This document shows positions 23,301 to 33,390 of a DNA stretch of 64,000 nucleotides, one piece after another. Location: contig FN649742.1 of assembly GCA_000310025.1 (NCBI GenBank), positions 2,154,151-2,218,150 on the forward strand, given 5' to 3'. The translations under genes were made by a program, and so were the position numbers. A model generated the notes under the pieces. The model was given only the letters and a program-made list of their open reading frames with translations, did no database searches and was not told the DNA's origin. Position 1 is the first letter of the stretch. Every line of letters begins with the position of its first letter. The DNA is from Ectocarpus siliculosus. Taxonomy: Eukaryota > Sar > Phaeophyceae > Ectocarpales > Ectocarpaceae.

Positions 23301-26182
23301 GCTTCATTCTCGCCCCCTCACATCGAGAGAACGCGCAAAAAACATCTAGACGTGTCTGTCGCCTTTGCTGACTGACTCACGAGATCTCCTTCCTTTCCCT
23401 TGCACGCCAATGAACGCACGAACGCACGCACGCACGAACCAGGCGGTGCTGATCGTGAACGTCGCTAGCCACTGCGGGTACACGGATAGAGACTACCGCG
23501 AACTGCAGGCGCTTCGGGCTAAGCACGACGAGGTGATTCCGTGCTTCGGGTAGCGGGGTTCGTTTGCGGGGGGAGTTGGGGGGCTGGGATGTTATAGTCG
23601 TTTTTCGTCTGTGTAATATGTTAATCGTCGAGCTGCACGCCTTGTGCACTTGTCCGCCTTGTGCACCTCGGGACTCTTTGTGGCCTTCGGGGCTCATTGC
23701 AAATGGGGCAACTAGCTTGCATGGAGTAGTCGCTGTTGTCACGGTGGGAATATTTGAATATTGAATATTTTGTACCGTGCCGCTCTTTATGGAGGGGGCA
23801 ACGGGTAGTGTGCTGCTAGACCACGGTGGGTGATGGTGCGCTGGTTGATCGCTCTCTGACTGACAGAGGCCGATTTTTGTTTTGCATTGCTTGGAATTTT
23901 GGAGATGAAACTCTTGGTTGGTTTCTGTACGAAATGGCTACTGTCTGCACGTGTCGGACTCAAGACGGGGTGTTCATGTCACGACTCGGTTTTCAGTGGC
24001 GCGGGGGCGAGGAATCAAACCTCTGGTTCGTCTTGCTCCTCCTCCCTCCTCTCCTCCTCCTCCTCCTCCTCCTCCTTCCCCCCCCCCCCTTGTGCATGAC
24101 ACCCAACGTTGTCGCTCTCTGTCCCCTTGCCCCTTTTGCCAGGACCAACTGGCGATCGTGGCCTTCCCGTGCAACCAGTTCGGCGCGCAGGAGCCCGGCA
24201 CCTGGGAGGAGATCGCCAGCCTCGCGGACCGAAAGTTCGGGGTCACGTTCCCCATCATGAGCAAGGTGAGCGAGATAGGCAGGAAGGTAGCAGTGGTGAC
24301 GGGGAGCAGGTAACGAAAAGAGCCACCAATGGACGGGGCACACGGCAGGTGGCTGGTTGTTTCGGCGTGAACCGGTTGTGGGCAGGGCTGGATAAGAAAA
24401 AAGTTAAACCACAGGGGACAACGGAGATGTATCGCTGGCTCAGGGAATCGTAGAAGCACAGGGTGTATCCGCCAAACGCTATGTATGATTTTTTTTTCCC
24501 AATCGATGCCGGGCTCTTTGCATGATTTTTTTTCCCAATCGATGCCGGGCTGTTTGTGTGATTTATCTTTCCCAATCGATGCCGGACTCTTTACCTGTGG
24601 ACGTAGAGATGAATTCGTGGTGTTGTTTTTGTAGACGACATTTTGTAAAAGTGGGAGCTATGTAGCGTGCGTGCCGCGGGGGGTGCTAGGCGATGGGACA
24701 GGGTACACACCGCGGTGCGTGAGGTGTGTTGGTTTGGCGTGGCGTGCGGTGGGGCTGGATGCAGAGAGAGCGTCTGGCGTGGCCTGGCCTTGTGTTGTTT
24801 GTTCTGCCCACCACACGACGACATGGTCGGGTGGGTTGCATCGGGGGTAAGGTGGCGTATATCATGTCGTCATGGAAAGAGGTGTGGTGAGAGCGTGGCA
24901 GCGGAAGGTGTTGGTGAGGTTGCAGGCGCACATGGCAAGTTGTTTTGGAAAGATGGTGAGCTCGGCACTGCTAAAGGGCAACGTTGCGTTTCACCACACC
25001 GGACGGAACACGGAAGCTAGCGGTTCAGTGTACGTTGTAGCCGTGGCGGCCCTTTCAACAAGCGCCAGCCCCACTCGCGACTGCTTGCCCGTGATGGATG
25101 CCATGCCCCCTGCGTTCTCTCAAGCAGGGGCCATGTTTATGCCAGTGTGTTGTCAATCCTTACGCTTGTGCTTTGTGGACGTTTCTTCTCCAAGGACTGA
25201 CCCCCCCCCCCCTTCCCTCTCCCTTGTTGTTTCTCTGGTGACGACGTTCTCCGCTTTTTACTGGAATATCGACGACGTCTACGGCCGACTAGATCGACGT
25301 GAACGGGCTTCACTCCTCCCCGATGTTCGCGTGGCTCAAGGCCGCCTCGGGCAACCCCCACGACATCCCATGGAACTTCACCAAGTTCCTCGTCCTGTGC
25401 GACTCGACCGTCAAGCGATTCTCGCACGAGGTGGGTGGATGACTTGCTTTTGCCGTAAATATACTCCTTGTTCGATCGTTTGTTGTAGCTGCTAGCTGCG
25501 GCTGTACACCGCCATCCCGCCCGCCTCGCTCCTCCCCACCACGCTTGGAACCAACAAGTGTGGTTCGAACCAACAAGTGTGGTTCGAACCAACAAGTGTG
25601 GTTCGGAAGCCGTAGTCTCCCGTCAATTGGGCTGTGTTCTGACCTCAAGGGAGTGACTGAGTGACTACTTTCGTAGATTTCGTGTTGCCACCGATGGGGT
25701 CTGTCAGGGGGCATGGAACAGGCGATCCGATGCGATCGATCGCGAGCGTGCTTTGTCCTCTCTCACTGCCGCTGCATCCGTTAGCTTACCGTGCCGTAAA
25801 CGCGCATCACATAAGTGGTGATATGTGTACCCGCGGTGCAGTGAGTAGGGTACGCAAGCCTCCCCGGCGGGGATTGGTCGTGATGAACGTGTTCGCGTGC
25901 GGGCACTACGGTATGGTACAGAATGACCCCGATATCATGGCGCTTCACCCCCTCCAACCCCATTTCCCGCCCCACGCAAGGATGAGCCTATCCTCACCCT
26001 CCCTCCTTCGCAGGGTTTTCGGCAGCATGCATGCGTGTTTTGACGTGGTGTTGCAATTTCACGATTTTTCCCTCTTGTGCCGTCAGGTCAACCCGATGCA
26101 AATGGACGACATGATCACCAACGCTCAGAGCTTCTGCGGCGCTGGTTACGACGAGACGGGCGGCGGCACCGGGGAACTGTAA
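19089..26182 (+). CDS. Glutathione peroxidase-like thiol peroxidase (Cys type, secreted or ER-targeted)
   Basis: Reduces hydrogen or lipid peroxides. Five exons: 19089-19226, 23443-23532, 24143-24265, 25293-25430 and 26087-26182, all phase 0, giving 194 residues, normal for the family. Residues 1-20 form a signal peptide or membrane anchor (VLVAFLLGLVLMY). The fold motifs follow in order: NVASHCGYT with peroxidatic Cys57, AFPCNQFG with Gln88, FGVTFP, KIDVNG, and WNFTKFLV with Trp144 and Asn145, completing the catalytic tetrad. It uses Cys (TGC), not selenocysteine. The resolving Cys of plant and thioredoxin-dependent enzymes is replaced by Asp105 (LADRKFG). Intron 1 is 4216 bp and holds repeats. 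Confidence 0.93.
20344..20392 (+). repeat. (AAC)n microsatellite
   Basis: About 16 copies of the trinucleotide AAC in intron 1 of the glutathione peroxidase gene. It is preceded (20250-20340) by sequence related to 16730-16800, where a shorter CAA-rich run also follows. The microsatellite may therefore be the tail of a dispersed repeat. Confidence 0.9.
24040..24093 (+). repeat. (CCT)n and poly-C pyrimidine tract before an exon
   Basis: CTCCTCCTC repeats merge into a C run about 50-100 bases upstream of the acceptor at 24142, a very long polypyrimidine region for the third exon of the peroxidase gene. Confidence 0.8.
24486..24594 (+). repeat. Three-copy 36-bp tandem repeat
   Basis: Three consecutive units, each with TGATTT, a T-rich stretch, then CCCAATCGATGCCGG and CTTT-type sequence. 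They lie in intron 3 of the peroxidase gene. The third unit is the most diverged. There are no spacers between units, so it is not a CRISPR array. Confidence 0.88.
25548..25604 (+). repeat. Three-copy 19-bp tandem repeat of a short hairpin
   Basis: The unit GAACCAACAAGTGTGGTTC is repeated three times without gaps. Within each unit GAACCA and TGGTTC are inverted repeats, so each copy can form its own 6-bp stem. It lies in intron 4 of the peroxidase gene. Confidence 0.92.
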
Positions 26183-28850
26183 CTGCTATGACGCTATCCC
26201 CGGAGAAAACCGGAACACGACGACAACAGCCCGGCGGAATCACCCACCGGACGCCGCGTCAAGACATCTATCTGTTGCCGTAGCCCCCCGTTTATTTTAT
26301 TCTCTGTATATGGCAACAATCCGCACCCTCCGTAGACTAGAGCGAGGGGTGAAGAGACTTCCGCGGGTGTTGGCGATGCCGTGTGAGTCGGACTCACGAA
26401 CAAGAAGCTAACCAGTGGCTCTGGGTTGTCATCTGCGCCTACGGTCTGAAGCCAAGCTCTTCTCCGCTGATTTTTTTGTAAAAATACTGGAAATCCTTTT
26501 CTTTATTTTTTGTCGTGTGCCCTCTCAACGTGATTCACCCTTGTTGAATTGGTGACACGTGGTTTTTGTGTGTGGATGATGGTGTCGTGTTGTTTGCAAG
26601 GTAAGATAAATAAGTTTTTTTCGTCTGCTGTTTGATTGAAGTTGGGGTCTAGGTTCCTCCAACTCTGTAGCACTTCGATATATGATGTTTTGTGTGTTTT
26701 CGTTTGGTATCCTGGGGTCTTGCCCCACTTGTCTTTTCGTGTTGGAATCCCAGCATGTCCAGCGTTTTTGAATACAGTTCCTTGTTCATATGATTGGCCT
26801 TCCGACTACCTACGAGTATTTTTTTGTGTACGCTGTGTATGATATGTACCAGTACAACCGCCCGAACTTCCTTGCGGTCTACGAGACACCCCCTGTGGTG
26901 ACGGTATTTTGGGAAGGCTTCTGCGGGGGTAATAAGTGCCAGGAGCGCGTCAGCAGCGTTACACCGCAGACGGCAACACTTTTAGCGTTACCGGTATGTA
27001 CGTAAGCACGGAGGCAGTCTTCGTGCTGCTTTGAACTTGGCGGAACCGCAAGCACGGGACACGTCGTTTTTTTTCTAGGTACGTTACTTAGACCACCACG
27101 CGTTGCCTTGTCGTGTTTTTCTTACCACAGGTGACGGCTTGCTTTGCTAGAACGACGTCTTGTGCGTGACTGTCCGCTTTGGACTGTAGGGTGTAGTAGC
27201 AACTGCATTTTTTTGCTTCTTGTCTTGAAGGGGATGAGGACGGGGCGGGTTAAGGTGCGTTCTCGCTCTACGCGACACGAGCACCCTCCCTGCTCCCTAA
27301 GCGATTTTCCCTCACGCCTCTGAAATCATGCGTCGCTAGGGACTTGGTCCACAAGCATCTTCTTGTTTCAAACATTTTCCTCCTTACACAATAATTGTTG
27401 AACCACGTATCGACGCGCCGCCCGTAGTCAGCCTCCCATACCTACGCAACGGTCACGCCTTCTTGGGGTGGATACTTATAGCGTTATCACCCCCGTGTAT
27501 GTGGTTGGTCTGAAGCTGCAAGTTTCAGTCTCTCCGACGGAAACTTAATGGTTGTCATTCCGATACCCCCACCCTTGCTCGGCCGGCTTCTCTATCACAC
27601 CACACCGCAAATTCCAATCCGAATACAGAGGAGTGGTTTCAGCACGACCCGATTCGGTGATATGCCAGAATGCTCTTGTTGCTGTGATCTGTTATTAGAA
27701 ACCGAACCGACGGGCCGGGCGGGATGATGCGAGGCAGAAAGCGAGCGTTTGGCGTCAAAAATGATGGTGCTTCTCAGTAGTTTCGCTGTGGACGTCGGCA
27801 CCAAGCAACTTTCCTTGTGTGTTTGGAGCGAAGAAAATAATCAGGACGATGACTGTAGTACTTACACTGGTTGTTTGGGATATTTCCCGAGGCTGTGGCA
27901 TCGATATATAAATGTCTGTAGATCTGCACACGACTCTTCTCGGCCTCGTGCTAACAAAACTTGCACGTCCGCAAGTTCATTGGGGCCTCCATGGTTTGTT
28001 ACGCACGCCACGCATGACGCTACTGCTGTACGAATAGACACAAAAGAGCAAAAAACGAGAACGAACGAACGCGTTGTACTTACAAGCGCAAGCAAGGTTC
28101 ACGAGGCGGCGCGCTTGATGCGCATCTAGGCGCTCCTCCTGCATACTAAACGCCGCCACACAGCATCTTCTACTTCGACTCCTAACGAACAGAAAGAAAA
28201 ACGATGCGTGTGAGGAACAGGCTCCGCCACTGGCAACACCACAGCAACATTTCCGCGTGAAGGGGAAAAGAAAAAAAACGCGTTCATGGGTCCGGCCAAA
28301 CTTCGGGAGGGCGTCCCCATCAACACGTTTCGTTGTCCCGAGAAGGGGACCTACTGTACCTTTTCATACTTGCAACAGATGGCGCCAACCCTCCTTAAGA
28401 CAACAGTAATAAACGCTTGTACCAAGAGCGTCGACACACCAAAACAAACTATTCTCCGAAAACAACTTCCAGAAAGCTTATGGTCCTTAACCTGGTCTGT
28501 TCCCTTACAGTTTTTCCATCTTCATTACGCCAACTTTCTTTTCCTTCACACCCCTTCCGCCGAAAATTAACTCGGTCAACAAGGGACGTGAAGGACTAAA
28601 TACTTCGAGGGAGAGACAAAAGATGCCTTTGGCAGTCAAGCACGCACATTGCTTCGACCCACCAAACGTAGAACGCTCCAGCACGCGCAGGCTCGACCGA
28701 GAGGGCGAGGGAGGGCGTGACGAGAAAACCCGCACCTTAGCAAGCAGCGCGACGATCCACGGCTACCCACTCCCGCATTCCTTTTCAAAAGCAACTTACA
28801 GACAGTTGGTGTCTTGTACCTCCAGTGCGCTCTCTTCGTGTACCATCCTT
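26183..28850. other. Intergenic region between the peroxidase and MIS12-like genes (convergent 3' ends)
   Basis: No gene recognised over 2.7 kb. The two flanking genes point towards each other, so both 3' UTRs should lie here. Short open frames on both strands show no family resemblance and no coherent splice chain. Confidence 0.55.
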
Positions 28851-31753
28851 CTATCCCCTTAGCCGCGTCTCCAACGTAGAGTACTCCGTAGCGCTCCCTG
28901 CAACCACCTGTTGCTCGCTCGATCGCTGGAACATGGACTGCAAGTCCCTCGGGGGAGGCACGGTAGAAGCCACCGCGCTCGAGCTGGCACCGCCGCCCAC
29001 CTCCCCGCCGCCCCCCCACCCCGCGCTCTGTTCTGCCTGGCGCTCTAGCCGCCTCGTTAGGGCTGTCCACCGTCGACGTGTCAAAACAGCAGAGGTTTTC
29101 GTTCACAAGGATTGGCATCGGGGTTATGGGGTAAGGCACAAACATTTATTGCGTGCGCGGTAGCGGGGTGTATTGGTGGATGGATGGACCGATCGGAGTG
29201 TGTGTGTGGGGGGTACGAAGGTGAGAAAAAGCCAAGGGTCTGGTGGTTGTGCGCTGGGCGGGGATCATGCATTAGGCATTAGGCAAGGAAGCGTCCCAAA
29301 GCAAAATTAAACTCCACAGCAGACGTTCGTAAGGTCCAGACAAACTACTGTACAAGGTCTTGTAGAACTTCACAGACTTGACTGGTTTGCGCGCGACACA
29401 CGCTCTTCGAAGAGAGTCCGCTCCAAGCTGCACGTAGACATGGGTGAGGCCAGAGACACAAGTCGGAGTTGGCAGACGAAAGTCGAGTAAAACAAGAAAT
29501 GAAAAGATGGGACTGCTCAGCAAACAGGAAAAATATTAGGTCTGTTGATCGGAGACAACAACAGCAGTAGCACAGGCGCTCGGAGCGCCAAACTACAAGG
29601 TCTAGCTACGGGCGTGAAGGTTCACGACTGTTTTACTTTCATACTCGAGTATTTGGTGAGTCTGTCCGAACATCTTGCGGTCAAATCCTTCGGATAGGCG
29701 GACGGCTCGGAATGGACATAGCGTACATCGCCCAGCCCGCCGCAGTTTCTACCTCCAACCCCTTGTTCCCACAAAACGCACACATCATACGCGTTCCGAT
29801 CGGAACAAGAGAAGAGCCCCCCTCTAAGAACTTGCCAACAAACAAACCGAAGACGAAATACACAACACCCGTTTTCAGCACTCGATATGGTCGGGCGGGG
29901 CGACGGCTGGCCCCCTTCACCGCCCGCGACAAACACAAAAACATAGAGGGACAGTAAAAGCAGCGCCACCGCCACCACCACCAACGTGTAGCAGGCAACC
30001 CACCTTGTGCTCGGTCCGCCGTGACCCTTAGCTCCGCGCACGACTGCACCGCCTCCTGCACCTTGCTGGGTATCGGCGTCAGCCCGTTGTCGTCAAAGGA
30101 GCTCGACACCCCCATCTGCAGCGCGTCGACGAAGTCCTTCACGTCTTGCAGCAACACCGTCTCCCGCGCCCCCTTTCGCACCAACGCCGCGCATCGCCTT
30201 AGTCCCTGCAAAGCGTTCAAGTGCCGTCATGTCATGAGGCGTGTGTGCACCTCATGTCGTGTCATGTGTGTGCGCTAAAGCTTGGCAGTGTGGCACAGCG
30301 GGAATTGTGGAACTCTGTCCAGTGTTGGGGGATCGAATGTGATGTCGACAGGGTGACACCGTTCTCGGGGGCGGGAGAGCACACGGGGTGCCAGGGGACA
30401 CTAGATGGTCGTGAAAGCATCTTCAACAAGCAGAGGCAGAGATTTCCGAAGCGATGGCCTTGGGATGGAGGGCACGAAAAAGTGCATGGCCTTGAATGAC
30501 CGGATCGTTCAATCTGGTTGCCTGGCGGGGCTTCTCTGTGCACCTCACCGCGACGGCTGTGGCCACACGTCACGCCTCCGAAAAAAGCAGACGGCACCGA
30601 TTTATTGCTACCCTTCCGTCCTCGCTATTGCTGTTGCCTCTGCTCGACTGCTTTCATGCGGGCACTCCTCGACAACATCACGATATTTTCGGTCTCCCCC
30701 CATCCAGGTGCATCGCTTTTCTTCACACCGCACCAAGAATCCGTGTTTTCGAAACACAGTAATTTTTTTCCACCACCCTCCTCAGGAAGTTGAGGCTACA
30801 TGAGCACAGGATGGTCCTTTGCGGCTCTTGACACGGAACCTCGCACGGTGTTGTTGTACTCGGACAACACATGACTTGTAGGCGTACGACACCAACTAGT
30901 CTCCTCGGAACACACGGCGTAGGCATCGTAGATTATCGGGGTCCACAGCGACACGCGTATGGAACCAAGACCGTTCGCATACACAACACAGGCTGCATCT
31001 TGCTTTCTTTAGTTTCCTCCAATTTCTCCGGGGATTTGGGTCGCTGTGTTGCGGTGTAAAGTTTCCCCCAGCAAACTATGCAAAACGGCCCAGGTACATA
31101 GAGCTTGTCAGCAGCCGCCGCCGCCGCCGCCACCGTCCTTTTGAAATTTTGCTTCATTGCCGTGTGTCCTGTTGCCATCCAGACACATCTACCCGCCTCT
31201 GCCTACTTTTTTGCATACATCGTCCTTCCCGGTGCATTGAATGGTCCTCGTCAAATACGCTAGAGCTCTACCGCCCGGTAGAGAATGTCCGTTTCGAGAC
31301 CGATTTCTTAGTCATCACATCGATTTGCTGCGTACAGCAGTTGTACAACCAAGGCGCTCCCCGAGTAATGAGCCGGACGAACATGGACAGGTTTCCCCCA
31401 TCAACGAATCCCGCCCTCCTCAGACAGACAACGTCCCGATCGCCCCCCCCGCCCCCCCCCTCCTTACCAGCACAAGAAAATCGTGCTCCCACTCTAAAAT
31501 GACCACTCCAAGCCCCCCCCCTGTGACGGTCACCCACCTGCCGTCGCCGTTTTCGCAGGTGCTGTATCTCCGCATCTAGCGCTTCCTCTTCCTCCAACCG
31601 TTTTGGCGGCGTCCCTTCCTCCACCTCTGAGGCCCACGCATCCACACCCAAAACCGCCCCTCCTTTTGCCGAAGAAGCTACGGAAGACCCTCCCCCCACG
31701 CCGCCGCCGCCGCCGCCTCCGCCACTTCTCTCTTGTGCGTCACCCGCACCGGG

Positions 31754-31787
<34 letters not shown>

Positions 31788-33257
31788 GGCGCTACTGCTC
31801 CCGTTGCCGCCGCTCCCGCGCCCCACCCACCAGCCGCAGGAGCTGCATCATTGCCACTCCGCCCATCCTCTCCCGCCGCTGCCACCGCCGGTGCCTCGGT
31901 GGCACCCGGTCCAAAAGGCACGGAAGCAGCCACGGCCGCCACGTTCTTCTTGATATAGCGGTCGAGGATGTCGATGTTCCGGTCGAACTCTTGTTGGATG
32001 CGCGTTTGAACGTTGTCGCAGCAGGTCTTTATTGACGCCTCGATATCGCCACCGCCGCCGCCGCCGCCCCCACCGCCGCCGCCCTGATCTGCTCCTTTGA
32101 CCTTAGCCGCGGCCTGGCGAGTGTTCGACGATATTTTCCCAAAAAAGGGTGTGATGAACAACCTTCCTACCCACTCACACGCGGCACTGTATCCGCTTCG
32201 TTTTTTTTCTTAATATTAACGCTACAAATCCATCTCTATCCATAGAAACATGGTCTAGGATACTCAAGCACTGAATCCATAACGTTAGTGGTGTGCTACC
32301 TGTCTTTCTACGACTCTTTTGGTACTGGTTTTGGTTTATTGTTCATTAGTATGGTGTACAAGATGACCCAGCGGCAAGAAGACACCAACCGTGTGACGGC
32401 CACCAACGGAGAAGTTCTTGCAAGCCCTGGGCGTTAAACACGAGCTACGCGCGATGCTCGCACCGACTGGTTTGAACTTCTGTTGCCGGTGAAAAGCTCA
32501 AAACCAGCAGCAGAAACACTTGCGTCAAAACGTTGCTGTAGCAGTATCATGCAAAGTACTTCGAAGTAGAAGTAGAAGCCTTGTTGCTTTCGGCTACCGG
32601 GCAGAGCATCTCTTGGCAGCTGTCAACAACCTGCACTGCTCCTTTAACGTCGGAATGCGGATAGACGGGCAACAGACACTAACACACTGACCAGTTTTTG
32701 CTCATGAGACGCTGCCCCCGCCTGCAACGGCGTTCAAGGAGCGTGTGCTATGCAATGTGCCGAGTATTAAGGAATAATATAAACACACACAGAAAGACGT
32801 ATTCCTACGATGTTACTTGTCGTCGGTCTCTCGCCAATAAGCAAGTACAAAAAGCTTGGGCGCACGCACCTGGATCAGTTCCTCCTCCATTTTAACCATA
32901 GCTTCTGCCAAGCTATCGTCCATGTAGTCGTACACTGCGAGGGAAACAAGGGCGAGGGGTTCGTCATCAGCAGCAGCTACAATACGTACAGTAGTGAATC
33001 GGACGTAAACACTAACCCTCCCCCTTGGGTCGCTGGTCCCTGACTCCCTGACCTGCGGCGGGTGCTCGAAATTATAACGGACGGCAACAACAGCAGGCAC
33101 CTGCCGACAATTGCACCTACAACTTTTGAAAACAAGAAATCAACCACTGACCTTCGTCGCAAAAATTCTCAGTCTTGAAGTCTCCCAGCAGCGGATGTGG
33201 CTGCTGCTGCTGCTGCGGCGGCGGCGGTGGCGGCGGTTCACCTCCCTCTGCCGACAT
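28851..33257 (-). CDS. MIS12: MIS12-like kinetochore protein
   Basis: MIS12 is a coiled-coil subunit of the complex linking the inner centromere to microtubule-binding proteins. Five exons (minus order): 33257-33152, 32934-32870, 32113-31538, 30205-30004 and 29062-28851. Phases match throughout, giving 386 residues from the ATG at 33257. The N-terminal block, spliced as FKTENFCDE + VYDYMDDSLAEAM, fits the MIS12 signature. It is followed by IEASIKTCCDNVQ and QEFDRNIDILDRYI, then a helix EALDAEIQHLRKRRRQ joined to GLRRCAALVRKGA, and further coiled coil across the last junction (CAELRVTADRAQ + ALTRRLERQ). Unusual: poly-Pro/Gln, a Gly tract and a poly-Ala/Gly region near the middle make it longer than animal MIS12 (about 205 residues). 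Identification rests on weak motif resemblance and architecture; another coiled-coil protein remains possible. Confidence 0.62.
31690..32085 (-). repeat. GC-rich trinucleotide tracts coding Ala and Gly runs
   Basis: Within exon 3 of the MIS12-like gene, GCC/CCG and GCT runs at about 32050-32085, 31755-31790 and 31700-31720 encode Gly, Ala and Gly homopolymers. They stay in frame, so they are translated low-complexity linkers between the two helical regions. Confidence 0.85.
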
Positions 33258-33390
33258 GTTGCCCGCCCGTCTCTTGATGCTTGACACTTTTTCAAACACA
33301 AAATTTGAAAAGTAGAGGCAAAGCTCCTATTTAGATGCCTGAATCACGGTACGGTGGCCAATAGCACCGCAACAAGACTAGCACGATAAG
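33258..33390. promoter_or_regulatory. Putative bidirectional promoter (MIS12-like / CCDC47)
   Basis: Only 133 bp separate the start codons of two divergent genes, so their 5' UTRs and core promoters must share this segment, or the 5' exons must be reassigned. No TATA box is apparent. It is inferred from gene arrangement alone and depends on the CCDC47 first exon being right. Confidence 0.5.

Noticed and set aside
24486-24594. Short repeat array considered as CRISPR
   Set aside because: Units are contiguous without spacers, and the context is an intron of a eukaryotic gene.
28636-29145. Alternative minus-strand frame of 169 codons overlapping the last MIS12-like exon
   Set aside because: The other frame fits the splice phase from 30004 and continues the coiled coil; this one does not.
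29602-29675. Alternative last exon of the MIS12-like gene nearer to exon 4
   Set aside because: The phase can be made to fit, but the acceptor is poor and the coiled-coil register is not continued, unlike the exon at 28851-29062.
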